A DNA stretch of 64,000 nucleotides from Herbidospora yilanensis (GCF_001570565.1 NZ_BBXE01000019.1:124001-188000), one strand, 5' to 3'; shown: positions 34,542 to 43,899, numbered from the stretch's first letter. The notes: generated from the letters alone by a model not told the origin. A program made the numbers and translations.

Positions 34542-34705
34542 AGGTTCGGCCACGGGCCGGTGGACAGGGGATGACAGCCGACAGCACACTCGACAGGCCC
34601 GGCCGTGCCTCCGGCTCGCCGCCGGCAGCGCGACAGCGGCACCGTGACGGCGAAGACCGCCGTCGAGTCACCCGCGCCTGATCGCCTCCGGTTCGCGGCC
34701 CGGCG

Positions 34706-35560
34706 TCAGCCGTCGGTGCCCCGGTCGCGCCGCCGCAGGTAGCGCTCGAACTCGGCCGCGATCGCGTCGCCGCTCGCCTCGGGCAGGTCGGCGGCGTCTT
34801 TGCGCTCCTCCAGCTCCTTGACGTATTCGGCGACCTCGGAGTCCTGGGCGGCGAGTTCGTCGACGCCGGTCTCCCAGGCGCGGGCCTCTTCGGGCAGCTC
34901 GCCGTAGGGCATCGGGATGTCGAGGAGGTCTTCGACCCGGCGCAGCAGGGCCAGGGTCGCCTTGGGGTTGGGCGGCTGGGCGACGTAGTGGGGCACCGAG
35001 GCCCACAGGGAGATCGTCTGCAGCCCCGCGTGGCCGAGGGTGTGCTGGAGCACGCCGATGATGCCGGTCGGGCCTTCGTACTTGGTCAGTTCGAGGTTGA
35101 GAACCCGGGCGAGGCCGGGGTCGCTGACCGAGCCCACGATGGGCACCGGCCGGGTGTGGGGGGAGTCGTTCAGCAGGGCGCCCAGGAGGAGGGCCAGTTC
35201 GATGCCGAGTTCGTGGCAGAGCCCGACGATCTCCTGGCAGAACGTGCGCCAGCGCATGTTGGGCTCGATGCCGCGCAGCAGCACGACGTCACGCTTGGCC
35301 CCCGGGGGGCGGGCCACCAGCAGGCGGGTGGTGGGCCAGGTGATCGACCGGGTCATGCCCTCGCCCATTTCCACGATGGGCCGGGTCACCTGGAAGTCGT
35401 AATAGTCTTCCGGGTCGAGCTCCACCAGCGGGGTGGCCTTCCACTCGGCCTCCAGGTGCGCGAGCACCGCGCTCGACGCCTCACCCGCATCGTTCCAGCC
35501 TTCGAACGCGGCGATCAGCACCGGGTCGACGAGCTCAGGGAGCCCTTCGAGCTCGATCAA
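34706..35560 (-). CDS. PAC2 family protein (proteasome assembly chaperone-like)
   Basis: The 284-residue protein starts IELEGLPELVDPVLIAAFEGWNDAGEASS, typical of actinobacterial PAC2 proteins. VVLLRGIEPNMRWRTFCQEI, LLLGALLNDSPHTRPVPIVG and PHYVAQPPNPKATLALLRRVEDLL follow. An acidic coiled tail ends it. PAC2 relatives chaperone proteasome assembly in eukaryotes; the bacterial role is not settled. It starts at TTG 35560 behind a strong GAGGAGG. The proteasome genes lie about 25 kb away at the end of the window. Confidence 0.9.
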   Translation of the reverse strand: MIELEGLPELVDPVLIAAFEGWNDAGEASSAVLAHLEAEWKATPLVELDPEDYYDFQVTRPIVEMGEGMTRSITWPTTRLLVARPPGAKRDVVLLRGIEPNMRWRTFCQEIVGLCHELGIELALLLGALLNDSPHTRPVPIVGSVSDPGLARVLNLELTKYEGPTGIIGVLQHTLGHAGLQTISLWASVPHYVAQPPNPKATLALLRRVEDLLDIPMPYGELPEEARAWETGVDELAAQDSEVAEYVKELEERKDAADLPEASGDAIAAEFERYLRRRDRGTDG

Positions 35561-35678
35561 GCCGCCTCCTCACATAGTCGTGGACCCAGCCTAGTTGTAG
35601 TGCGCCCCGGAGCGTTATCCGTGGCCACCGATAAGCTGAGGGCCGACACCCGACTGCTCCCCCGAGGCCGATACTTCA

Positions 35679-36329
35679 ATGTCCGAACATCTGCACGCCG
35701 TTCTCTTCGACATGGACGGCCTGCTGGTCGACACCGAGAAGGTGTGGGGCCTCGTCGAGGCCGAGGTCGTCGAACGGCTCGGCGGTGAGTGGGGCCCCGA
35801 GCACCAGGAGCGCATGGTCGGCGGATCGTGGGACACCACGGTCGCCTACATGCTCGCCCTGACCGGGTCCGACGTCGCCCCTGACGTGGTGGGCCGCTGG
35901 CTGCTCGACGGCATGCTGGCCCGGCTGGAGTCCGGCGTCGAGCCGCTGCCCGGCGCCCTCGAACTCCTCGCCGAGGTCAAGGGCGGGGGCGTGCGCACCG
36001 CCCTGGTCACCGCCTCGCTCCGGCCGATGGCCGACGCCGTGCTCGCCTCGATCGGCCGCCACCACTTCGACGTGGTGGTCACCGCCGACGACGTGACCCG
36101 CACCAAACCCGACCCGGAGCCCTACCGGCTGGCCCTGCGGCTCCTCGACGCCGACCCGCGCCAGACGGTGGTGTGCGAAGACTCGCCGAACGGCGTCGCC
36201 GCCGCCACCGCCGCGGGCTGCCACGTGATCGCGGTCCCCAACCTGGTGCCCATCGCCGCGGCCCCCCGCCGCACGATCGTCGAGTCCCTCCTCGACGTCG
36301 ACCTGCCGCTGATCCGATCGCTCGTCTAG
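35679..36329 (+). CDS. HAD family phosphatase (beta-phosphoglucomutase-like)
   Basis: The 216-residue subfamily IA HAD hydrolase has the nucleophile motif VLFDMDGLLVDTE with Asp11 and Asp13. VTASLRPMADAVL is motif II, KPDPEPYRLALRLL carries the motif III lysine, and VCEDSPNGVAAATAAGC is motif IV. The helical cap follows the first motif, as in sugar-phosphate phosphatases and mutases. The substrate cannot be read from context. It is divergent from the PAC2 gene. Confidence 0.88.
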   Translation: MSEHLHAVLFDMDGLLVDTEKVWGLVEAEVVERLGGEWGPEHQERMVGGSWDTTVAYMLALTGSDVAPDVVGRWLLDGMLARLESGVEPLPGALELLAEVKGGGVRTALVTASLRPMADAVLASIGRHHFDVVVTADDVTRTKPDPEPYRLALRLLDADPRQTVVCEDSPNGVAAATAAGCHVIAVPNLVPIAAAPRRTIVESLLDVDLPLIRSLV

Positions 36330-36504
36330 GCACCCCGGAAGCACCCGCCGGAAATATCGCTTTATGCGGGAATGCCGACGGCCAATCGGCGCAATGAGCC
36401 CGCAAAGAAAGATCGTGCGGCGTTTGTCGTCCGGTCGGCCGGAAATTGGGGTGGGCGGAATTGTCCATTCCCGCTCCGGTGGGATTTCCGCAGAGGTGCA
36501 CACA

Positions 36505-37119
36505 TTGCGAACACTTCACGGCGTCGCGCGGGCATTCACGAGAAACGGCTGCGTGGCCGTCGGCGTTTCCCTGTTCGGCTTTCTGGCCGCCGCCGCGCCC
36601 GCGAACGCCGACACGCCGCGGCCGAAGCCCACGTGGACGGACATCGCCGACGGCGACGCCCTGTCCTTGAAGAGCGAGGCCCTGGCCAAGAAGGGCGACG
36701 CCCCGACCAGGAAGACCCGGGCCGCGCACCCCAAGCCGGTGCGCCCGAAGTTCGAGACGTCGCTCGACTCCGCCGCCGTCGACATCACGTCTCTGGCCAA
36801 TCCGCTCGTCTTCACCGTGACGACGCGCAGGGGCGTTCCCTACCTGCACGATCCGCGCAGCGTCCCGGGCTGGCTGAACCTCCGCCGGGTGTCGGGCAGC
36901 CGCGGCGGCCGGGTCACCCACATCACCGTGGCCCAGGACTCCCGCCTGAACTACCTCCCCGATCCCACCACGACGACCGCGCTGCGCGTCACGGTGCAGA
37001 CGCGGGACGGGATCTTCTTCACCGTCTGCCGTCTGGGGAACCTGGCGAACCCCAACACGCCGCTGCCGGCGGCCGGCGCCCTGCCCTGCACGCCATGGGC
37101 CGCGCTTCCCGCCGTCTGA
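36505..37119 (+). CDS. Secreted protein of unknown function (first of a pair)
   Basis: About 204 residues with a signal peptide (FTRNGCVAVGVSLFGFLAAA, cleavage near ANA). A basic, proline-containing stretch follows (KPVRPKFETSLDS), then a beta-rich domain of about 120 residues with two cysteines. I do not recognise the family. TTG 36505 is chosen because AGAGG lies 8 nt upstream; GTG 36496 or ATG 36364 are also in frame, but the last would bury the signal peptide. It ends 50 bp before a second secreted protein and is probably co-transcribed. Confidence 0.6.
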   Translation: MRTLHGVARAFTRNGCVAVGVSLFGFLAAAAPANADTPRPKPTWTDIADGDALSLKSEALAKKGDAPTRKTRAAHPKPVRPKFETSLDSAAVDITSLANPLVFTVTTRRGVPYLHDPRSVPGWLNLRRVSGSRGGRVTHITVAQDSRLNYLPDPTTTTALRVTVQTRDGIFFTVCRLGNLANPNTPLPAAGALPCTPWAALPAV

Positions 37120-37169
37120 CGAAAGCCGCCGAGGAAACGACGTTTCCCGTTCTTCCAGGAGTCCTGATC

Positions 37170-37934
37170 ATGCGTTTCCAACGATTCGCCGTGTGCGCGA
37201 TCGTATTCACCGGTCTGGCCGCCGTGGGCGCGGTCGCACCCGCCGGGGCCAAGCCCGCCGACCCGTATTCGCCGGAGAAATGGGGTGTCATCGGCCGCAA
37301 CTCCGCGGGGAACGCCAGCGCCTTCCTGCGGCTCGGGCCGTGGGGGCGCGAGACCCCCGCGGAACCGGCGGCCACCCAGGCCCCGCCCTACGGGATGGGC
37401 AGTCTCGGGTTCATCGTCGGAGGCGACTCCGACCACATCCAGTTCGGCAACGAGACCGACTTCGCCGGCATGCGGCTCGCCGACATCGACGTCCTCCGCT
37501 ACTGGATCTTCACCGCGGCCGATGAGGACGTGTTCCCGGCCATCAAGCCGCCCACCCTCAACCTGGAGGTCGACCCGAACCAGGGCATGGTCGACTACAC
37601 GAGTCTCGTCTACCTCCCCAGCGAGTCGGCGAGCCCCTCGGCCCCGGCCGTGCGGGCCGCCGGGCGCTGGCAGCGGTACGAGCCGAGCGCCGCCAACGGC
37701 AAGTGGTACCTGACCAGGCCGGTCCCCGGCGTGATCGGCTGCACCCAGGCGTCGCCCTGCAGTTTCGCCGTGCTGAAGGCCCAGTTGCCCGACGCGGCGA
37801 TCTCCTTCAGCGTGGCCTTCAACAAGGGCAGCCAGGACGGCCCCTTCTTCGGGGCCGTCGACGGTCTCCTGATCAACGACACGCTCTACGATTTCGAGCC
37901 CCTGGGCGTGCGGAAATTCCAGATCGGCCGCTGA
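37170..37934 (+). CDS. Secreted protein of unknown function (second of a pair)
   Basis: The 254-residue exported protein has signal peptide MRFQRFAVCAIVFTGLAAVG and cleavage near AGA. The mature part looks like a beta-sandwich rich in aromatic and acidic residues (LGFIVGGDSDHIQFGNETDFAG, LRYWIFTAADEDVF), with one Cys pair (GCTQASPC). I do not recognise the family; an extracellular binding domain is plausible. AGGAG lies 8 nt before the ATG. Confidence 0.72.
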   Translation: MRFQRFAVCAIVFTGLAAVGAVAPAGAKPADPYSPEKWGVIGRNSAGNASAFLRLGPWGRETPAEPAATQAPPYGMGSLGFIVGGDSDHIQFGNETDFAGMRLADIDVLRYWIFTAADEDVFPAIKPPTLNLEVDPNQGMVDYTSLVYLPSESASPSAPAVRAAGRWQRYEPSAANGKWYLTRPVPGVIGCTQASPCSFAVLKAQLPDAAISFSVAFNKGSQDGPFFGAVDGLLINDTLYDFEPLGVRKFQIGR

Positions 37935-37950
37935 CCGGCCGGGCCCTCGG

Positions 37951-39057
37951 TCAGGCGGCCAGCAGGGGCGCCAGGTCGGCCCGGTTGTTCACGCCCAGCT
38001 TGGTGTAGACCCGGCACAGGTGGTTGGCGACCGTACGCGGCGACAACACCAGCCAGTCGGCGATCTCGCGGTTGGTGAGGTTCCACGAGGCCAGCCGGGC
38101 GACCTCGGCCTCCCGGGCGCTCAGCCCCTCGACGCGGGGCGTGGCCCCGCCGAGCAGCGCGAGCCCGTCGCGCACGCCCAGCGTCGTGGCCCGTTCGCGC
38201 ACGACGTGGGCGTGCAGCGGGCAGGCCAGCCGGACCCGCGGGGGAGAGGTGTCCCGCGACACGGTGACCAGGCCGCGGCGTTCCAGCCGGGTGACGGCGG
38301 CGTGGTCGGCCAGGCCGAGTAACACGTCCAGGTCGACCGGCTCGGTCAAGGCGGTCAGGTCGATCGCGGTGGTCTCGGCCGGGGTCAGCCCGGCCAGTTC
38401 GGCCTCCAGGAGCTGGCGCAGCCGGGGCGGCGGGGTCAGCTCGCCGTCCCACCGCCAGACGCCGCCGGTCAGGGTCATGTGGGTGCCGGGCAGCAGTTCG
38501 GTGATCAGGCGCAGGTTGCCGCCGGTGGTGTGGTGGAGGCGGCGTACCGTCGCGATGTCGGCGGGGCCGCCCAGGGCGGCGGCCAGCAGGCGGCCGGTCT
38601 CGCGGACCGTCAGCGGGCCGAGGTCGATCCGGGCCAGCACGCCGTCGCGCCACAGGGCCGCGATCGGCTCGGGCAGCGGGGCCCCCGCCCTGGCCGTGAC
38701 GATCGGGGTGGCGCCGTGGTGTTCGGCCAGGTGGGCGACCAGGGCGGCCGAGCTGGGGTCGAGCAGGTGGGCGTCGTCGACGGCCAGCACCGGCGGGATC
38801 GCCCCCAGGGCGCCGGCGGCCCAGACCACCGGGTTGACCGGGCGGTGCCCCGGGTCGGGCAGCAGGTGGGCGAAGGCCCCGAACGGCACGTCGGCCGCGC
38901 GGGCCCGGACGAGGAAGAAGGAGAAGGGCGCCAGCGCCTCGGCGAGCAGCCGGGTCCGCCCCGATCCGGCCGGGCCCGCCACCAGCACCCCGCCCCCGTC
39001 GCGGGCCGCCGCCCTGATCTGATCACGTTCGGCCGTACGCCCCATGAAAGGCCACAT
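37951..39057 (-). CDS. LuxR-family regulator with N-terminal AAA-type ATPase (compact LAL)
   Basis: The 368-residue regulator has an STAND/AAA-like ATPase part, with Walker A GPAGSGRT and Walker B-like VLAVDDAHLLD. A C-terminal LuxR helix-turn-helix follows (LSAREAEVARLASWNLTNRE...SPRTVANHLCRVYTKLGV). LAL regulators are usually 800-1000 residues with a TPR-like middle, which is missing here. The ATG at 39057 is taken; 39045 is possible. Targets unknown; nearest are the secreted pair and the small membrane protein. Confidence 0.82.
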   Translation of the reverse strand: MWPFMGRTAERDQIRAAARDGGGVLVAGPAGSGRTRLLAEALAPFSFFLVRARAADVPFGAFAHLLPDPGHRPVNPVVWAAGALGAIPPVLAVDDAHLLDPSSAALVAHLAEHHGATPIVTARAGAPLPEPIAALWRDGVLARIDLGPLTVRETGRLLAAALGGPADIATVRRLHHTTGGNLRLITELLPGTHMTLTGGVWRWDGELTPPPRLRQLLEAELAGLTPAETTAIDLTALTEPVDLDVLLGLADHAAVTRLERRGLVTVSRDTSPPRVRLACPLHAHVVRERATTLGVRDGLALLGGATPRVEGLSAREAEVARLASWNLTNREIADWLVLSPRTVANHLCRVYTKLGVNNRADLAPLLAA

Positions 39058-39228
39058 GCCTCCGACGGTAGGAATCCGCCGGGCCGGGCGGATCAGAGTG
39101 AACCCCACGGTCCCCCAGGGGTAACCCGGGGGAGTGCCTAGGGGTCGCGCCCTCCTCAGGGAGGAGCCCACGTCGGAGACCCACGTGACAGGATGGAAAT
39201 CTGCCGCAGACAACACGAGGGGGCCGTC

Positions 39229-39702
39229 ATGACCTTTGAGCAGATCGCGTGGCTGCCGCTGTGCGCGGGGCTGACCGCCGTCGGCGTGGTGCTCGCCTTT
39301 CTCGCCTTCCGGCGCCGTGGGGCGGCGGCCGGGTTGCGCGCCACCGCCTGGGCGCTGCTGCCGCTGGCGGCCTATCTGACCAACGCGCTGAAGACCCTGT
39401 GGAACATCGTCAGCTCGATCGTCGGTTTCGTGACCGGGCTGGTGCTCTCGCCCACAGTGTGGGCGGGGGTTGCGCTGGCCGGGCTTTCGGTGGTCTTGTT
39501 CCTGGTGTCGGGGGTCATGCGGGGCCGCACCCTCCGCATGGGGCGCAGGTCCCGGCCCGAGCGGAAGGCCGCCGCACCCGCTCCGGCGGCTCAGGCGGGC
39601 CGGCCGGCGGAGGTCACCAAGCCGATGGCCCGTCCGGTCGAGTCGAAGAATGATGATTTCTCCGACATCGAGGACATCTTGAAGAAGCGCGGCATCAGCT
39701 GA
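39229..39702 (+). CDS. Small membrane protein of unknown function
   Basis: The 157-residue product has three likely membrane helices (about 6-26, 40-58 and 70-105, the last possibly a hairpin). A basic, Ala/Pro-rich cytoplasmic tail follows, ending in SDIEDILKKRGIS. GAGGGGG lies 6-7 nt before the ATG. Such short proteins are widespread in actinomycetes and sometimes mislabelled cellulose synthase; no enzymatic motif is present here. Confidence 0.72.
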   Translation: MTFEQIAWLPLCAGLTAVGVVLAFLAFRRRGAAAGLRATAWALLPLAAYLTNALKTLWNIVSSIVGFVTGLVLSPTVWAGVALAGLSVVLFLVSGVMRGRTLRMGRRSRPERKAAAPAPAAQAGRPAEVTKPMARPVESKNDDFSDIEDILKKRGIS

Positions 39703-39863
39703 GCCCGACTCGGGAAATCTCGTATGGCGAGACCTAAGTTACCGGCCAGTGCAATGTCACAGATCCGCGACACAACCGAAACCGGACTCCGACATTCTCT
39801 TCAAGATCAACACGAATGAGTTTCGCGTGAATCACAGTTGGGCCACATAGCGCCTACTGGGTC

Positions 39864-39890
39864 TTGTTTACGCAGATCAGCACATAGATT
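39864..39890 (+). promoter_or_regulatory. Possible promoter TTGTTT-N15-TAGATT for the opp-like operon
   Basis: In the 297-bp region before oppC (39703-39999), TTGTTT (39864-39869) and TAGATT (39885-39890) are the best pair seen, with a short 15-bp spacer. The region is AT-richer than its flanks. A 5-bp stem (TCTCG/CGAGA, 39718-39732) follows the preceding gene. Confidence 0.25.
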
Positions 39891-39999
39891 CTGCCTCCGA
39901 GACCCGCTCACGCTGTGGGTCTGGATCCACATGGGAGCGCTCCGGACGCGTCGTGCTCCCGTCGGCACAACGTCGTCTGGAACCCAGGGGGCCCAACGC

Positions 40000-41001
40000 A
40001 TGACCGCACCACTTGACGTCTCCGGCGATGAGCTGAAAGCCACGCCGGAGTCCGTTGCCGAGGGAGCGGGCGCGAAGGCGATCCAGGGGCGGTCGCTCGG
40101 ACAGATCGCCTGGATGCGCCTGAAGCGGGACAAGGTCGCCCTCACCGGTGCCGGTGTCATCGTCTTCCTGATCCTGGTCGCCGTCTTCGCGCCATTGATC
40201 GTGAGCTGGTTCGGGCACCCGCCCAACCAGTTCAACCAAGACCAGATCGACACCCTCACGATGATCCCCAAGGGCGGGTCCGGCATCAGCTGGGACTACC
40301 TCTTCGGGGTCGAACCCGTGAACGGCCGCGACCTGTTCAGCCGGGTCGTGTACGGCGCCCGGATCTCCCTGCTGATCGCCTTCCTGGCCACCCTGCTCTC
40401 GGTCTTCATCGGGACCGTCATGGGCGTCATCGCCGGCTACTTCGGCGGCTGGGTCGACATGATCATCAGCCGGCTCATGGACATCTTCCTCGCCTTCCCC
40501 GTCCTGGTCTTCGCCATGGCCCTGGTGGGCGTGCTCGGCCAGTTCGAGACCCAGTTGCAGGTGAAGGGCGACTCCCTCCGCATCCTGCTGCTGATCTTCG
40601 TCATCGGCTTCTTCAACTGGGGTTACATCGCCCGCATCATCCGGGGCCAGACGTTGTCGCTGCGCGAGCGCGAGTTCGTCGACGCGGCGCGGAGCCTGGG
40701 CGCGCGGGGGCCGTACATCCTGTTCAAGGAGATCCTCCCGAACCTGATCGCGCCGATCCTGATCTACGCCACGCTGCTCATCCCGACCAACGTGTTGTTC
40801 GAGGCGGCGCTGTCGTTCCTGGGAGTCGGCATCCAGCCGCCCACCGCGACCTGGGGCGGCATGCTCGCGGCGGCGACGAAGTACTACACCGTGCCGCACT
40901 TCATGTTCTTCCCCGGTATGGCGATCTTCATCACCGTGCTGGCCTTCAACCTCTTCGGCGACGGCCTGCGCGACGCGCTCGACCCCAAGTCGGGTCGCTG
41001 A
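40000..41001 (+). CDS. oppC: ABC transporter permease, OppC/DppC type
   Basis: The 333-residue inner-membrane permease has a long cytoplasmic N-terminus and six helices. Its EAA loop is EFVDAARSLGARGPYILFKEILPNLIAPI, which contacts the ATPases. OppC-type features include FGVEPVNGRDLFSRVVYGARISL and LSFLGVGIQPPTATWGGML. ATG 40000 has AGGGGG about 8 nt upstream. It is the first gene of the operon, ahead of the binding protein, an uncommon order. Confidence 0.9.
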   Translation: MTAPLDVSGDELKATPESVAEGAGAKAIQGRSLGQIAWMRLKRDKVALTGAGVIVFLILVAVFAPLIVSWFGHPPNQFNQDQIDTLTMIPKGGSGISWDYLFGVEPVNGRDLFSRVVYGARISLLIAFLATLLSVFIGTVMGVIAGYFGGWVDMIISRLMDIFLAFPVLVFAMALVGVLGQFETQLQVKGDSLRILLLIFVIGFFNWGYIARIIRGQTLSLREREFVDAARSLGARGPYILFKEILPNLIAPILIYATLLIPTNVLFEAALSFLGVGIQPPTATWGGMLAAATKYYTVPHFMFFPGMAIFITVLAFNLFGDGLRDALDPKSGR

Positions 41002-41046
41002 GCTTCCACCCTGTTTCCCCGGCTCCTACCAACAAGGGGTTTACGA

Positions 41047-42813
41047 ATGAAGAAGAAAGCACTGGTCGTCTCGGCCGCCGGTGCCGTCCTGGCGCTGGCC
41101 CTGTCGGCCTGCGGCGGCGGCGGCACGCCGGCGAACGAGGGCGGTGGCACCTCGGCGCCTGCGGCGTCGGCGGGTGGCGCGGCGGGTTTCAACGCCGGTC
41201 TTGAGAACGTGACCAACCCTTCCGACGCGAAGGGCGGCACCCTCAAGATGGCCGTCACCGAGGACTGGGACTCCGTCGACCCCGGTGACACCTACTACGG
41301 CATGTCGTGGAACCTGCTGCGCATCTACGGCCGCCCGCTGGTGACCTACAACCCCGCGCCGGGCGCCAAGGGCCGCGAGCTCGTGCCCGACCTGGCCGAG
41401 AGCCTGGGCGTGAGCAGCGACGAGGGCAAGACCTGGACCTACAAGCTGCGCGCCGGTGTGAAGTTCGAGGACGGCACCCCGATCACGTCCAAGGACGTGA
41501 AGTACGCGGTGCTCCGCCAGCTCGACAAGAAGACCTTCGTCAACGGCCCGACGTACTTCAACGACTGGCTGGACCTGCCGAAGGACTTCAAGTCGGTCTA
41601 CGAGACCCCCGACGTCAACACCGACTCGGCGATCGAGACCCCCGACGACCAGACGGTCGTCTTCCACCTGAACAAGCCCTACTCCGGCTTCGACAACTTC
41701 GCCGCGCTCCCGGCCACCGTGCCGGTCCCGCAGGCCAAGGACACCGGCATCAAGTACCGCGACCACGTCGTGGCCTCCGGTCCGTACATGTTCGAGACGG
41801 TCGAGCAGGGCAAGCAGTACGTCCTGGTCCGCAACCCCAACTGGGACCAGGCCACCGACCCGGTGCGCAAGGCCCTGCCGGACAAGTACGAGATCAGCCT
41901 GGGCGTCGAGGCCAACGACCTCGACAACCGGATCATCTCCGGCGACCTGCACATCGACATCGCCGGCACCGGCGTGCAGCCGGCCGCGCTCGGCTCCATC
42001 CAGACCGACCCGGCCCTGCGCGAGCGCGCCGACAACCCGGTCTCGGCCCGGACCTGGTACATCTCGATCCTCAACGACAACCCGCCGCTCGACAACATCG
42101 AGTGCCGCAAGGCGGTCATCTACGCCGCCGACCGCGTCGGCCTGCAGAACGCCTACGGCGGCCAGCTCGCGGGTGACATCGCCACCTCGCTGCTGCCCTC
42201 GGGCATCGGCGGCTGGAAGAAGCTCGACCTCTACCCGACCGGCAGCGGCGACGAGGCCAAGGCCAAGGAGGCCCTGACGGCCTGCGGCCAGCCCAACGGC
42301 TTCGAGACCACGATGACCTTCCGCTCCGACCGTCCCAAGGAGGTCGCGGCGGCCGAGTCGATGCAGCAGGCGCTCGCCAAGGTCGGCATCAAGCTGACCC
42401 TGAAGGGCTTCCCGACCTCGGAGTACTTCACCGCCTACGCCGGCAAGCCGGAGTACACCAAGGCCAACGGCATCGGCCTGGCCACCAACGGCTGGGGCGC
42501 CGACTGGAACGACGGCTTCGGCTTCCTGTCGCAGATCGTCGACAGCCGCACCATCCGCGAGGCCGGCAACTACAACCTGTCGGTGAAGGACCCGGCCGTC
42601 GACGCCCTCGTCGACAAGGCCTTCGCCACCGCCGACACCGCCGCCCGTGACGCGGTGTGGGGCGAGATCGACCAGAAGGTCATGGAGGGCGCCTACGTCC
42701 TCCCGGCCGTCTACGCCAAGGGTCTGCTGCTCCGGGGCAAGGGCGTGACGAACCAGTTCGTCACCGGCGCCTTCGACATGTACGACTACCTGGCGCTCGG
42801 CGTCCAGCAGTAG
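41047..42813 (+). CDS. oppA: ABC transporter substrate-binding lipoprotein (SBP_bac_5, peptide-type)
   Basis: The 588-residue lipoprotein has lipobox LSACG and a Gly/Ala-rich tether, followed by the peptide-binding protein fold. It includes GGTLKMAVTEDWDSVDPGDTYYG, LVPDLAESLGVSSDEGKTWTYKLRAGVKFEDG and the C-terminal WGADWNDGFGFLSQIVDS. Substrates of this group include oligopeptides, nickel and sugars; the sequence does not settle which. A perfect 13-bp hairpin follows its stop. Confidence 0.92.
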   Translation: MKKKALVVSAAGAVLALALSACGGGGTPANEGGGTSAPAASAGGAAGFNAGLENVTNPSDAKGGTLKMAVTEDWDSVDPGDTYYGMSWNLLRIYGRPLVTYNPAPGAKGRELVPDLAESLGVSSDEGKTWTYKLRAGVKFEDGTPITSKDVKYAVLRQLDKKTFVNGPTYFNDWLDLPKDFKSVYETPDVNTDSAIETPDDQTVVFHLNKPYSGFDNFAALPATVPVPQAKDTGIKYRDHVVASGPYMFETVEQGKQYVLVRNPNWDQATDPVRKALPDKYEISLGVEANDLDNRIISGDLHIDIAGTGVQPAALGSIQTDPALRERADNPVSARTWYISILNDNPPLDNIECRKAVIYAADRVGLQNAYGGQLAGDIATSLLPSGIGGWKKLDLYPTGSGDEAKAKEALTACGQPNGFETTMTFRSDRPKEVAAAESMQQALAKVGIKLTLKGFPTSEYFTAYAGKPEYTKANGIGLATNGWGADWNDGFGFLSQIVDSRTIREAGNYNLSVKDPAVDALVDKAFATADTAARDAVWGEIDQKVMEGAYVLPAVYAKGLLLRGKGVTNQFVTGAFDMYDYLALGVQQ

Positions 42814-42838
42814 CAAACCGGCCTTAGGTTCGGCAGGC

Positions 42839-42868
42839 AGGGGGCCGGTCCCACCGGACCGGCCCCCT
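42839..42868 (+). terminator. Perfect 13-bp GC hairpin between oppA and oppB
   Basis: AGGGGGCCGGTCC (42839-42851), loop CACC, then GGACCGGCCCCCT (42856-42868). There is no T-tract. Lying between a binding-protein gene and the next permease gene, it likely reduces read-through and protects the oppA message, giving more binding protein than transporter. Confidence 0.8.
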
Positions 42869-42885
42869 ATCGCCGAGGGGGGACA

Positions 42886-43899
42886 GTGGTCACCTACATC
42901 ATCAGGCGCCTGATCGGCGCCCTGGCCATGCTGTTCGTTGTCAGCGCGGTCACTTTCTCGATCTTCTTCGTGGTGCCCCGCCTCGCGGGGGTCACGCCCG
43001 ACGACATCGCCAACCGCTATGTCGGCCGGGCCGCCACCGCCGAGACGGTCCAGTCCGTGGCGGAGAAGCTCGGGCTGCACGACCCCGTCGTCGTCCAGTA
43101 CGGCCGATGGGTGAAAGGCGTCTTCGTCGGTTCCGAGTACGACTACGGAACCGGTGTCGAGCAGTGCCCCGCCCCCTGCCTCGGGTACTCCTTCGTCACC
43201 AAGCAACCGGTCTGGCCCGACCTGGTCGACCGGCTCCCCGTGACGCTCTCGCTCGCCGCGGGCGCCTCGGTCATCTGGCTGGTGATCGGCGTCTCGGTCG
43301 GTGTGTTGTCCGCGTTGAAGAGACGCTCGATCTTCGACCGGGGAGCGATGATCATCGCCTTGGCGGGCGTGTCGCTGCCTCCCTTCTTCACGGGTCTGGT
43401 GGCGCTCTCGCTGCTCTCGTACGGGCTGGGCATCACCGCCCCCGGCGGCGCCTACGTCCCGTTGACGGAGAACCCCGCCCAATGGGCCTACAGCCTGATC
43501 CTGCCCTGGCTCACCCTGGCCTTCCTGAACGCCGCGGCCTACGCCCGGCTCACCCGGGCCGGCATGCTCGACACGATGGGTGAGGACTACATCCGCACCG
43601 CGAGAGCCAAGGGCCTCAAGGAGAGCAAGGTCATCGGCAAGCACGGCCTGCGCGCCGCGCTGACGCCGATCGTCACGATCTTCGGCCTCGACGTGGGCAT
43701 CCTGGTCGGCGGCGCGATCCTGACCGAGAACGCCTTCTCCCTCCAGGGCCTCGGCAAGTACGCCACGACGGCCATCGCCGCCAACGACCTGCCCAAGATC
43801 ATGGGCTTCACCATGCTGGCCGCGTTCTTCATCGTCGTGGCCAACCTGATCGTCGACCTGCTCTACGCGGTCGTGGACCCGAGGGTGCGGCTGTCATGA
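42886..43899 (+). CDS. oppB: ABC transporter permease, OppB/DppB type
   Basis: The 337-residue permease begins with the family hallmark VTYIIRRLIGALAMLFVVSAVTF. Six helices follow, and the EAA loop is EDYIRTARAKGLKESKVIGKHGLRAALTPI. A loop with two cysteines (EQCPAPCLGYSF) lies outside. The start is GTG 42886, with GAGGGGGG just upstream. Overlaps oppD by ATGA. Confidence 0.92.
   Translation: MVTYIIRRLIGALAMLFVVSAVTFSIFFVVPRLAGVTPDDIANRYVGRAATAETVQSVAEKLGLHDPVVVQYGRWVKGVFVGSEYDYGTGVEQCPAPCLGYSFVTKQPVWPDLVDRLPVTLSLAAGASVIWLVIGVSVGVLSALKRRSIFDRGAMIIALAGVSLPPFFTGLVALSLLSYGLGITAPGGAYVPLTENPAQWAYSLILPWLTLAFLNAAAYARLTRAGMLDTMGEDYIRTARAKGLKESKVIGKHGLRAALTPIVTIFGLDVGILVGGAILTENAFSLQGLGKYATTAIAANDLPKIMGFTMLAAFFIVVANLIVDLLYAVVDPRVRLS

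Larger units (their letters stand above)
34236..34705. other. 470-bp region with relics and a hairpin, no intact gene
   Basis: It lies between the TetR-like start and the PAC2 stop. It contains a perfect hairpin (34331-34350), a tandem 10-bp duplication (34457-34476) and a possible transposase relic on the minus strand. No functional coding sequence was recognised. Confidence 0.5.
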
